Source of the DNA: Akkermansiaceae bacterium
GTDB taxonomy: Bacteria > Verrucomicrobiota > Verrucomicrobiia > Verrucomicrobiales > Akkermansiaceae
Length of the DNA stretch: 35,453 nt
Direction: 5' to 3'
Assembly (NCBI GenBank): GCA_025354565.1
Contig: JANXMQ010000071.1
Span: forward strand, 1-35,453
Of the stretch, positions 1-6,899 are shown in pieces. How positions within the stretch are numbered: position 1 is the first letter of the stretch; each line of letters opens with the position of its first letter. The notes under the pieces were generated by a model. It was not told the origin of the DNA. It saw only the letters and a program-made list of their open reading frames with translations, and made no database searches. The translations under genes were made by a program, and so were the position numbers.

Positions 1-99
1 CGTCACGTCATCCATAAGTGGTTGACCCTGAGTTTCAAAATAAAAACGCATCCCGCGTAACCCACCGCCTAAGTCGCAACCCGGGCTCGTTCAACAACC

Positions 100-130
100 G
101 ATAGGTTTGAGGCTATCGCTCAAACCTATC
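100..130. repeat. Perfect 12-bp stem-loop downstream of the immunity gene cluster
   Basis: GATAGGTTTGAG and its exact reverse complement are separated by a 7-base loop. On the plus strand the stem is followed by a T-rich stretch, so it could terminate transcription arriving from the left. On the minus strand there is no T-run after the stem, so it would be a poor terminator for the gene ending at 154. The rest of 1-153 shows no gene. Confidence 0.5.
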
Positions 131-153
131 TTTGGGGTTTGTCTTTTTCTTTG

Positions 154-603
154 CTACACCCACTCAAACTTCAGGGTGTCGCCGTCCTTCAAATCCTTGG
201 TCTGCCGGGCGACATCACCAGTGAAACGGAGATACTCATATAGGCCGCGTCTCCTGATGTTGTCGATGGAATACTCGCCACCGAGAACTGCTGGAATAGT
301 CAGACCGAAACACTCGCCAATCAGAGGCTCACCGTAGCTCTCGATCAAATCGGCGACCAAACTGGCCATCTGCCAATCCTTCTTGTATTCAGTGTCCGAA
401 TAGAGCGCATCAAGCTCTCCAGACGTCCGAGCCACGGTCTCCGCAGTAAGCTCCTCTGGGCAGATCCGCCAGTAATTCTGATCGTCGCACTTCAGGAATA
501 CATTCCCCATCGAGCTGACAGCCAAAACCTGATTGATCGGCGGCAGAATCCAAGCCCACTCCTCGCTGAGCGCTTCGATCACACTTGGTCCGTCAAACTG
601 CAT
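154..603 (-). CDS. Tdi1-like (DUF1851) immunity-type protein
   Basis: A protein of 149 residues. Its C-terminal half carries the pattern of the T6SS immunity protein Tdi1 C-terminal domain (DUF1851): GECFGLTIP, then LGGEY, then DNIR, an EYL segment, GDVARQ and a final DGDTLKFEW. Family members protect cells against effector or polymorphic toxins, and many also occur as orphan genes in bacterial accessory regions. I chose the ATG at 601-603 because upstream translation in the same frame (to 849) is arginine-rich and looks non-coding. No good Shine-Dalgarno is visible. It is the last of four small minus-strand genes and no cognate toxin is seen in the window. The family call rests on remembered motif layout, not on a search. 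Confidence 0.72.
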   Translation of the reverse strand: MQFDGPSVIEALSEEWAWILPPINQVLAVSSMGNVFLKCDDQNYWRICPEELTAETVARTSGELDALYSDTEYKKDWQMASLVADLIESYGEPLIGECFGLTIPAVLGGEYSIDNIRRRGLYEYLRFTGDVARQTKDLKDGDTLKFEWV

Positions 604-620
604 GGATTTCTTGGAGAACG

Positions 621-968
621 TTAAATGTCCGCCCACGGGCGAGACTGAAAAGGAGGTTGTAAAGTGACTGCGGAGATTATGGCCCGTTGGTGCGCGACGC
701 CTTGTTGGGCTTCTTGATTTTCTTCGAATTCGACCCAGGCAGCGTGATCGATGTCGAAGGGTATCGAGTTGTCTTCGGCCCACTGGATAGCACTGTCGCG
801 CGCACATGTCCACATGCCTTGCGCCCACGATGGGGCTGATCTCTCCCACGTCTCTTCCGTGGGAAAGTATACATGCAGTGATCCCATGGTAATCTCGATC
901 GTGAATCTGTGATCGCCCAAGAAGCCATCAAGCATCTCCTTCCATCGTGGCTGATACCGAACACTCAC
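621..968 (-). CDS. Small hypothetical protein, immunity-type
   Basis: A protein of 115 residues beginning MSVRYQPRWK. It overlaps the stop of the upstream gene by four bases (ATGA), which suggests translational coupling. It is rich in aromatic and acidic residues (EETWERS, WAQGMW, DIDHAAWVEFEE), the composition of small cytosolic immunity or interaction proteins. I do not recognise a family. The last ~15 residues look less protein-like, so the natural end may have been altered. It lies directly before the Tdi1-like gene on the same strand. Confidence 0.6.
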   Translation of the reverse strand: MSVRYQPRWKEMLDGFLGDHRFTIEITMGSLHVYFPTEETWERSAPSWAQGMWTCARDSAIQWAEDNSIPFDIDHAAWVEFEENQEAQQGVAHQRAIISAVTLQPPFQSRPWADI

Positions 969-1234
969 GGAGCGCCCTCCGGATCCAGTTCAACGAAAAA
1001 CTTACGAGACTCCTCAACGGGGTCCGTGTTGTCATAAATATCCCACCGCCGGTCCACTCCGCTTGAATCAGTGAAGAAGAATCCAATGTAGCCATCGTAG
1101 TGTGATGATCCCGTGCTTCGGTAGACCAACCGCTCATCCTTCGAGATTCGGTCGAAGTGGCCCATAATATCGGCGGTCGCTCGATAGGCGTGACCGATTT
1201 TGAATGGCACGGGGTACCATGGCTTCGTTGTCAT
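965..1234 (-). CDS. Small hypothetical protein, weakly DUF3601-like
   Basis: A protein of 89 residues whose stop overlaps the start of the next gene by four bases. The layout is FKIGHAYRA near the N-terminus, then YDGYIGFFF, then RRWDIYD. This recalls short proteins in which an N-terminal 'G..Y' strand is followed by a 'YDG..GFFF' strand, such as the DUF3601-type group. That resemblance is weak and unverified. No signal peptide or membrane segment. Arrangement in a run of small same-strand genes supports an immunity or accessory role, without showing a function. Confidence 0.55.
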   Translation of the reverse strand: MTTKPWYPVPFKIGHAYRATADIMGHFDRISKDERLVYRSTGSSHYDGYIGFFFTDSSGVDRRWDIYDNTDPVEESRKFFVELDPEGAP

Positions 1235-1365
1235 TGGTGTTTTTTCTGCCGAACGTCAAAAGCGCTCGAACGGGCGCGAATGATCTGAGGTTGAGATGAA
1301 TTTGAAAAGCTTGTGGCCCGTTACGAGCCGCGAATTGTTCGCTGATGTTTTCATCATTAGGTGAG

Positions 1366-1689
1366 TCAATCGATGACAAACTCATCGGTAAAGCCCTTCG
1401 GATGGACGACCTCATATCCAGCGCCCTGATCAACGCCAACGACGGATGAATCAAGAATCAGGTTCCCACAAATCTCCTGCCTTCCGAGTGTATCCAATAC
1501 GGTCGCTACGTTTTCGGGTGAATCAGCGCTCAGAAAGACCAACAACTTGTCGCCATCCACGTAGTCATAGCCGTCGTCCTTGACCGCGCCTCCTGTGGCC
1601 TCGGTCAGGAGGTCTGCTATCATGTATCGAATGTCCAAGTCTGGATTCGTCAGCCGACTCGGATCAATTTTGATGGCGATCGTTAGCAT
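1366..1689 (-). CDS. Small acidic hypothetical protein
   Basis: A protein of 107 residues (MLTIAIKIDPSRL...), acidic, with a predicted alpha/beta pattern and a YDYVDGDKLLVFL strand. No catalytic motif is visible and I do not recognise the family. The start ATG at 1687-1689 lies about 20 bases beyond the 3' end of the group II intron. The gene may therefore be read from a spliced transcript that begins upstream of the intron. It is first in the run of four small minus-strand genes. The 131 bases to the next gene (1235-1365) hold nothing I can identify. Confidence 0.55.
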   Translation of the reverse strand: MLTIAIKIDPSRLTNPDLDIRYMIADLLTEATGGAVKDDGYDYVDGDKLLVFLSADSPENVATVLDTLGRQEICGNLILDSSVVGVDQGAGYEVVHPKGFTDEFVID

Positions 1690-1746
1690 GGGATGTTTCT
1701 AAAGCGATTAAGGTAGGGACGTCAGTTGCCTGACGCCCCCCTCGCA

Positions 1747-1779
1747 GATCCCGGCGTGCGGAATTACCGCACCGGGCTC
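1747..1779 (-). ncRNA. Group II intron domain V
   Basis: A hairpin of 33 bases: GAGCCCGGTGCGG, TAAT loop, then the complementary arm ending CCGGGATC. It has the catalytic AGC-type triad region near its 5' end and the internal bulge expected for domain V. Domain VI follows directly on the same strand. This is the diagnostic part of the ribozyme. Confidence 0.85.
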
Positions 1780-1808
1780 CTCAGGAATGCGCGCTAATGG
1801 AACTTCGA

Positions 1809-3527
1809 TCATGATTGGACTCTTATGGGTTGGACATTTCCTACGGGGTGCGGATGGTTTTGTCGAGTCTGCTGCCATGGTTTCTCGAAGATCTGGGGCG
1901 ATGGGATTTTCCACCGTTCCCATGCTTCATCAAACGTGGTCCAGTTATAGCTGCGCCGCTGGCTGCGGCGGTTGAGCCACTTGTGAACTAATCGCTTGGC
2001 GTTCCATGCGTAGTCCCAGAGACGCTCGGAGTTGCCGATCACACCATAGTAATTCCAACAGCCTTGCAGCTTGCGCTTGAGCGTGGCGACGATCTCGGGA
2101 AGCGGAACGCTTCGCGATTTCTTGAGCCAGTCTTTGAGCGCCGCGAGTCCTCCTCGGAACTTCTTCGCGTTGGTGGTGCGCCTCACCCGCCAGTATTTCG
2201 GATTGTGCCGGCTTTTCCCCCAGTAAAAGTCGAAGCCAAGGAAAGTGAACTTCCCGCTGCTCTCTCCTTCCCACCGGTTGAATTTGACCAACGCGCTCTT
2301 CTCCTCGGCGAGTTGCAATCCAAACTTGGCCAGTCTTTCGGGCAATGCCCTCAGATAGGCCTCGGCATCGTCTTTTCTTTCGAAACAGACGATGCTGTCG
2401 TCCGCGTAACGCCGGAACAGCACGCTTCCCTTGCTTTTCTTGGCGATGTCCTTCTTGATCCACAGGTCTTGGACGAAGTGAAGATAGATGTTTCCTAACA
2501 AGGGCGATATGATTCCTCCCTGCGGCGTGCCTTCGTTAGATGGCGACCAATGGTTTAACTCTTCCATCACTCCGGCTTTGAGCCATTTGCAGATAATACG
2601 GATCAGGCTGCGGTCGGCAATGCGTTGTTCCAACATTTTCACCAGCCAGTCGTGATTGATGTGATCAAAGAACCCTCTGATGTCCGCTTCGACGACCCAC
2701 CGGTGTTTGCCATCGTGCAGCGCTTCTCCCAATTCTTGGGTAGCTTTGCGGGGACTGCGTCCCGGACGGTATCCGATGCTTTCGTCAACGAAGTCGTTTT
2801 CCCATATCGGTTCGAGGATCATCCTCACGGCTTGCTGTACTATCTTGTCCTCCAATACGGGGATGCCTAACGGACGCATTTTACTGCTTCCCGCTTTGGC
2901 GATCCACCGGCGCTTGACGGGTCGGGCACGGTAGCTCCCTTCCTTCAAGCGCGATTCCAATGCCAGCAGGTTTTCTTCGAGGTTCTTTGCATACTCCGCA
3001 TGAAACACGCCGTCGATACCTGGCGCGGCCTTGCGTTTGAGTGTGCTGAACGCCTCGCCGAGCAACTGCCGGTCGAGTAGGCGGGCGAGTCCCCGGAAAC
3101 GATGTCCCGGTTCTTTACCCGCTTTGGTTCCCAGTGCGGACAGGGTGCGTGACACGCTTTCATCGAGGGTATTCCTTCCTCTCGCGTGGGTGCTTTGTCC
3201 GCTTTGCATTCCTGTCTGATCCTTCGCCGTGTGATCGGTGTTACCGTCTCTGACTACTATTGGCAGGTCTGATTCCTGACGGCTTTTGGCGACTCCTTCT
3301 GTGGGTTGGAAATCGTTAGGTCGTTGAAGGTAGATCTCTTCCGCGACCGGGGCCATCCGGCGTCCCGAGTTCAAGGTGCCGCCCTCCTCAGGGCGGTCAT
3401 CATTTCGCTTCTCTTCACACATGCCACGGTCTTGATCGACCCCGGTGGAACCTTGGGCGCTCGCCATTGACGCGCCTTTCGATGCTGGATTCTTCATAAC
3501 GTTAGTGAATCTCCTTCCACATGACAC
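1809..3527 (-). CDS. ltrA: Group II intron reverse transcriptase/maturase
   Basis: A multifunctional protein that splices and mobilises its host intron. Of 572 residues, the reverse transcriptase domain covers roughly 150-430. It has the RT0/1 region around APGIDG (168-173), ADIRGFFDHINH (281-292) with the first catalytic Asp, GTPQGG (333-338) and the catalytic YADD box at 374-377. A maturase (domain X) region follows around 450-540. The C-terminus ends without the Cys/His motifs of an HNH endonuclease, so the intron would need an endonuclease-independent route into DNA. The first ~130 residues are poorly structured, and the true start may be internal to the frame that opens at 3527. The frame is intact, which suggests recent activity. 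Confidence 0.92.
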   Translation of the reverse strand: MSCGRRFTNVMKNPASKGASMASAQGSTGVDQDRGMCEEKRNDDRPEEGGTLNSGRRMAPVAEEIYLQRPNDFQPTEGVAKSRQESDLPIVVRDGNTDHTAKDQTGMQSGQSTHARGRNTLDESVSRTLSALGTKAGKEPGHRFRGLARLLDRQLLGEAFSTLKRKAAPGIDGVFHAEYAKNLEENLLALESRLKEGSYRARPVKRRWIAKAGSSKMRPLGIPVLEDKIVQQAVRMILEPIWENDFVDESIGYRPGRSPRKATQELGEALHDGKHRWVVEADIRGFFDHINHDWLVKMLEQRIADRSLIRIICKWLKAGVMEELNHWSPSNEGTPQGGIISPLLGNIYLHFVQDLWIKKDIAKKSKGSVLFRRYADDSIVCFERKDDAEAYLRALPERLAKFGLQLAEEKSALVKFNRWEGESSGKFTFLGFDFYWGKSRHNPKYWRVRRTTNAKKFRGGLAALKDWLKKSRSVPLPEIVATLKRKLQGCWNYYGVIGNSERLWDYAWNAKRLVHKWLNRRSQRRSYNWTTFDEAWERWKIPSPQIFEKPWQQTRQNHPHPVGNVQPIRVQS

Positions 3528-3793
3528 TCTTACGGGGCTATATCAACCTTCAGGCGTTTGCGAGACGCCCTGTGGCCTATGTGATTCCCTGTGTACGCTT
3601 CAATCATGCTGTTTCCCCATCCTTCGGCCTCCAAGGCAACCTCAGGCTTCTTGTTGTTCACGCGGTTTCTTCCGCGACGGTTTATTGGGTTAGCTAACAC
3701 AACTGCAACACTCGGTAGTTTCTACTGGCTAGGTTTGAAACAACAGGTCTTTCACCTCATAAGAAGCGCCTTGCTTGACTCGGCGCACAACGT

Positions 3794-4006
3794 TCAAGCG
3801 CTGGCACCGGCAGCGAATGGAATGAAAAGGATCATGTGATTGAAAAGCTTATTGCCGGTTGCTCCAGCCGCATCTTGTTCTGCAATCTTCATAATTTGGC
3901 TCACTCGCAACTTACCAAGCATCTCGGCCTTGGCGAGGTGTATCTCGCGTGGATGATTTTCAGGCCGTCCTTTAGTGCCGAATAGCACGAACAGACGCAC
4001 GATCAC
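3794..4006 (-). CDS. Small hypothetical protein coupled to the upstream secreted protein
   Basis: A possible 70-residue protein starting with GTG. The start overlaps the TGA of the upstream gene, the usual sign of translational coupling. It is basic and alpha-helical in its first half, then has a hydrophobic C-terminal segment (MILFIPFAAGASA). The stop lies six bases before the group II intron, and the last codons fall in the stem-loop preceding the insertion point. I do not recognise a family. It could also be a non-coding trailer of the upstream gene. Confidence 0.35.
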   Translation of the reverse strand: MIVRLFVLFGTKGRPENHPREIHLAKAEMLGKLRVSQIMKIAEQDAAGATGNKLFNHMILFIPFAAGASA

Positions 4007-4605
4007 TCGATGAGAGTGTATTTGAGATCGACTTTACCCGAGAAAGGTTGGCCATTCTTCAGATAAAAACCGCGAACGGTTATTGTGAAAATAAGTTCGG
4101 CTCCGGCTTTTGCATTATTGGGTATCGTGATTTTGGCTGTCCGATCAACGATCGAGGTGCAAAGAACCAAATTCATCGAGGGTGAGGCGCCGCGAATCAA
4201 CGCAAATCGACTGGAATGTCCATGAGGATCGCGGGTTGTCGACCCACCGCTTTCCGAATGATTGCCCGATTCATCGGAATAGCGCATAGGAACCGCTTCG
4301 GTAGGTTCGGTCTCTACAAAGGCCGATTCGCCGAGCAAGTTTATGATCTTATATTCAAATTCAATTTCGGTTCCGCGTTTGGAAGCGGAAAATGACTCGG
4401 GACCTCCTATCGAGATGTGCTTACCAGTGGCGTCAGTACCAGAACGGACGACAGAAATCTCTGCTAGGTCTGGCTTGGAGGGTTTTTGTTCATCACTGGG
4501 CGAAGATTCCGCAACAGCAGGTGCTTTATCTTCGGCATGGCTGAGGGAGACGAATGTCGTGACTGTGATTATAACGAGAATGGCTTTTATGGAGGAGTGG
4601 TTCAT
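4003..4605 (-). CDS. Secreted hypothetical protein
   Basis: A 200-residue protein with an N-terminal signal peptide (positive residue, hydrophobic core to about residue 22, then SLSHA before the likely cleavage site). A short acidic, Ser/Pro-rich linker follows, then a beta-rich domain (EFEYKIINLLG, ELIFTITVRGFYL). It is probably periplasmic or surface exposed. No lipobox Cys, membrane anchor or catalytic motif is visible, and I recognise no family. Base composition is visibly more AT-rich than in the core genes to the right, in line with the accessory character of this end of the window. Confidence 0.68.
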   Translation of the reverse strand: MNHSSIKAILVIITVTTFVSLSHAEDKAPAVAESSPSDEQKPSKPDLAEISVVRSGTDATGKHISIGGPESFSASKRGTEIEFEYKIINLLGESAFVETEPTEAVPMRYSDESGNHSESGGSTTRDPHGHSSRFALIRGASPSMNLVLCTSIVDRTAKITIPNNAKAGAELIFTITVRGFYLKNGQPFSGKVDLKYTLIE

Positions 4606-4859
4606 CGGACTCTTTTTCTTGCAGAACAGGATTTATTCGTATGACCTCCGGGAGTCATATCCAAGAAGTTTGCTGTGTGACTTTGCCTCGGAAATCCTTG
4701 ATTTGACAAGGGAAATCTAGAATATCGTGGGTATATCCGCTTTTTTCTCGTCCCGGATTTTCGGGGAGGTGCTCTAGCAGATATACTCGACCGCGCGGCG
4801 GGGGAACGCGCTTGTTCCGTGACGGAGGAATCCTTCTCCTAGAAGGAGATTGTAGCGGA

Positions 4860-4977
4860 AACTGGATGAAGCGGGCGATGAACGCCTTGCCGTTGGAATC
4901 GGCAACTTGGTTGGCGGCGTCTTCCGCGAGGGCGACGACATCGGCGTAGGTTGCTGGTATTTTGTTGGTGGCCATGG
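4860..4977 (-). pseudogene. N-terminal remnant of a small Verrucomicrobiota-type protein
   Basis: Translation on the minus strand from 4975 starts MATNKIPATYADVVALAED and continues sensibly for about 38 residues. It then runs into a repetitive arginine/proline-rich stretch made of short inverted repeats (around 4790-4860). The N-terminal wording resembles a family of short verrucomicrobial proteins beginning 'MxTNKIP', recalled and not checked. The simplest reading is a gene whose 3' part was replaced or scrambled. Confidence 0.35.
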
Positions 4978-5116
4978 TGGCGTGTTTTTTTGGTAATTGC
5001 CGGGCGGTTTTCCTACCCGGCGGGCGGTGGCAGATGCGGCGTCCGCCCAGAAGGGGCGGAAAACCGAAGGAAAATGGATATCTTGTTGAAAATCAGCAGA
5101 TCGTGCGTGTGGCGAT

Positions 5117-5303
5117 GCTCCAAAATCCCGCCGCGAGGCACGACCGACGTGGTCAGGTGCTCCAAAATTCCGCCGCGAGGCATGACCGACGTGGTCAGGT
5201 GCCGCAAATTTCCGCCGTGAGGCACGGCTGACGTCGTCAGATGCCCCAAAATTCTGCCGCGAGGCACGGCTGACGTCGTCAGATGCCGCAAATTTCCGCG
5301 CAG
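5117..5303. repeat. 42-bp tandem repeat array, about 4.4 units
   Basis: Units start at 5117, 5159, 5201 and 5243, with a partial fifth at 5285. Each unit contains CCGCCG(C/T)GAGGCA and a dyad around GACGT(C/G)GTCAG. In the third and fourth units the dyad is the perfect palindrome CTGAC-GTC-GTCAG. Units alternate between two types, GC(T/C)CCAAAAT and GCCGCAAATTT at their start, so the array may have grown by duplicating pairs. There is no spacer, so this is not a CRISPR array. Confidence 0.9.
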
Positions 5304-5390
5304 AGGGGGGGCCGACGACCCGAATTCCGGCAAATGGCGGCGGTGCGAGGGTGGGCCGCATGGCCCGTTGCCGCAGCGGCGAGAGGCCGG

Positions 5391-5598
5391 GGCGATCAAG
5401 CTAGGGAAAAAGGGGAGCATACGCGCCCTCGCGTGTCGAATGTGACGCCCTCGTCGCATTCCGGCTGAGTTTCCTTTGAAGTTTGGAACGCATTTCGATT
5501 GAGATAAGAGATAGATCCAATGACTGGAACACAGGTTTTCGACGAGGGCGTCGAAAACTACACGCGAGGGCACGTGTGCTCCCCCTAGCTTGATCGCC
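5391..5598. repeat. 208-bp element with long inverted-repeat arms
   Basis: The left arm (5391-5456) and right arm (about 5540-5598) are inverted copies. They share GGCGATCAAGCTAGGG at the outer ends, GGAGCA next, then GCCCTCGCGTGT and GACGCCCTCGTCG. Short mismatched stretches separate these blocks. The central 83 bases are unpaired and AT-richer. Within each arm the motif CGCCCTCG occurs twice. No coding capacity is evident. It could be a miniature transposable element or a structured RNA. Confidence 0.85.
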
Positions 5599-5663
5599 GT
5601 GGGCTCGAGGCCGAGGTTTTGGGGTTTTCTTTTCGCAAATAGTGGCTATCAAGCATCAAGCGC

Positions 5664-5882
5664 ATGAACTTCAGCCTCGATCCTTACAACCTTCTCGCGG
5701 GCTTCATTTTCGGGACCATCGGCTGGGGGGCGATGCGCTACGGCAAACAGATGGAGCTCTGGCAGCCAAAGCTCATCGGCCTGGCGCTGATGGTTTACCC
5801 CTACCTATTCACCAATATGTGGCTGCTGTGGGGCATCGGCGTGGGACTTTTGGTGACGCTGTGGTTTTACCATGACGAGTGA
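5664..5882 (+). CDS. Small conserved-type membrane protein
   Basis: A 72-residue protein with two hydrophobic segments (about 10-25 and 36-66) separated by KQMELWQPK, ending in a short acidic tail. Such small two-helix inner-membrane proteins are widespread in Gram-negative bacteria, usually as hypotheticals and sometimes mislabelled as amino acid transporters. No functional residue can be named. It precedes the AmgK-like kinase by 57 bases on the same strand and may share its transcript. Confidence 0.75.
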   Translation: MNFSLDPYNLLAGFIFGTIGWGAMRYGKQMELWQPKLIGLALMVYPYLFTNMWLLWGIGVGLLVTLWFYHDE

Positions 5883-5939
5883 TGGCACCGGATTTCCCTT
5901 GGCAGACCGGTGGTTTTTCACGCTAGTTTCCCCCCGCCC

Positions 5940-6899
5940 ATGCCAACCGAAGCGATCCTATCCACTGCGCGCCAATTCCTAGGGGTGGACCCGACCGTGC
6001 GCATCACCCTCGAGCCGATCAAACGCGGGGCCTCGGGTCGCACGATCGTACGGGTGAAAACGCCCGGCCATGAGCCCTTCATCGGAGTGCATTGGACGGA
6101 GGAGCGGGAAGACAACGCGCAATTCATCCCGGTCGCGAATTTCCTGAAACAGGCGAAACTGCGGGTGCCGACGATCATCCACGAGCGGGCGCGCTACCGG
6201 GTGGCGCTGGTTGAGGATCTGGGCGATGTGGATCTGCTGTCGTTGAAGGATCGGCCCTTTGCGGAGCGGTTGCCGTATTACCGTTCGGCCTTCGAGCAGG
6301 TGGATAAACTTTTTTACGCGAAACCCGCCAAGGATTTCCCGCTGATGCCGCCCTTCGATGCAGCGCTTTACCGCTGGGAGCAGCAGTATTTTTTCGAATA
6401 CCTGGTCGAGGATTTCCTCGGGCTGGAGGCGGATGGACTGCGGAAAAACCCGGCATTCATCGATCTCGCGGAGCGTCTCGGCACGGTGGCGCGGCATCTG
6501 GTCCACCGGGATTTTCAATCGCAAAATCTGCTCATTAAGGACGGGCAGGTGTGGCTCATCGACTTCCAAGGCCTGCGCCGCGGACGTCAGGAATATGATC
6601 TGGCGTCGTTGATTTTCGATCCCTACCTCGACCACTCCGCTGAAGAACGCGAGGCGCTGCTAACAGTCTGGGAGGAAATCGCCGACGAGCGGCCCTTGGA
6701 AAAACTGTTCCACGAATGCGCGGCCCAACGCCTGATGCAGGCACTCGGGGCCTATGGTAATATTTTGAAAAACCGTGGCGACGAGTGGTACCGCCCGCAC
6801 ATCGCCACCGCAGCTAGATTGTTAGGAGTGGTGACCGCCGGGACCCCGTTAGAATCCCCGCTCGCGCCGGTCCTCGCGGCGATCCAAACGAAAACGTGA
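5940..6899 (+). CDS. Aminoglycoside phosphotransferase-fold kinase, AmgK-like
   Basis: A 319-residue cytosolic kinase of the APH/choline kinase fold. It has the catalytic loop HRDFQSQN (HxDxxxxN) and the metal-binding IDFQG followed by YDLASLIFDPY. That last stretch is the pattern of AmgK-type anomeric kinases for N-acetylmuramate and N-acetylglucosamine in peptidoglycan recycling. ALVEDLGD, seen before the catalytic region, also occurs in that group. I start at the ATG at 5940; a frame open from 5910 adds ten residues of low quality. The stop overlaps the next start (GTGA), so the two are coupled. Substrate is inferred. A MurU-type partner gene is not adjacent. Confidence 0.8.
   Translation: MPTEAILSTARQFLGVDPTVRITLEPIKRGASGRTIVRVKTPGHEPFIGVHWTEEREDNAQFIPVANFLKQAKLRVPTIIHERARYRVALVEDLGDVDLLSLKDRPFAERLPYYRSAFEQVDKLFYAKPAKDFPLMPPFDAALYRWEQQYFFEYLVEDFLGLEADGLRKNPAFIDLAERLGTVARHLVHRDFQSQNLLIKDGQVWLIDFQGLRRGRQEYDLASLIFDPYLDHSAEEREALLTVWEEIADERPLEKLFHECAAQRLMQALGAYGNILKNRGDEWYRPHIATAARLLGVVTAGTPLESPLAPVLAAIQTKT

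Larger units (their letters stand above)
1707..3788 (-). mobile_element. Group II intron, apparently complete
   Basis: On the minus strand the element begins at 3788 with GTGCG, the conserved group II 5' end, and ends near 1707 just after domains V and VI. Domain V (1747-1779) is a GAGCC...GGATC hairpin with a TAAT tetraloop. Domain VI (about 1712-1741) follows, with a GCAA loop and a CCCTACC segment holding the probable branch-point adenosine. The reverse transcriptase gene lies inside at 1809-3527, and 3528-3788 is the structured 5' part (domains I-III). The 3' boundary is uncertain by a few bases. The 5' exon immediately upstream contains a stem-loop (CGCTG...CAGCG). Confidence 0.85.
4978..5663. 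other. Gene-free interval carrying repeats
   Basis: I see no believable coding region here. Frames open in several directions only because the 42-bp repeat unit is divisible by three. The interval contains the tandem repeat array at 5117-5303 and the long inverted repeat at 5391-5598, both listed separately. The remaining bases carry short GC-rich inverted repeats. Confidence 0.6.

Noticed and set aside
650-680. AAGGAGG followed by a GTG on the plus strand, resembling a strong ribosome binding site
   Set aside because: No open frame of meaningful length follows, and the region is occupied by minus-strand genes.
1235-1365. Integron attC sites between the small immunity-type genes
   Set aside because: I checked the gaps between these genes for paired RYYYAAC and GTTRRRY cores and found none, so the cluster cannot be called a cassette array.
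3789-3850. A possible attC site at the 5' exon of the group II intron (AACGTTCAAGC followed by a CGCTG/CAGCG stem)
   Set aside because: Only one half resembles an attC. No RYYYAAC/GTTRRRY pair at a suitable distance could be found, so I list it only as a stem-loop target.
5117-5303. CRISPR array
   Set aside because: The 42-bp units are directly contiguous with no variable spacers, and there are no cas genes in the window.
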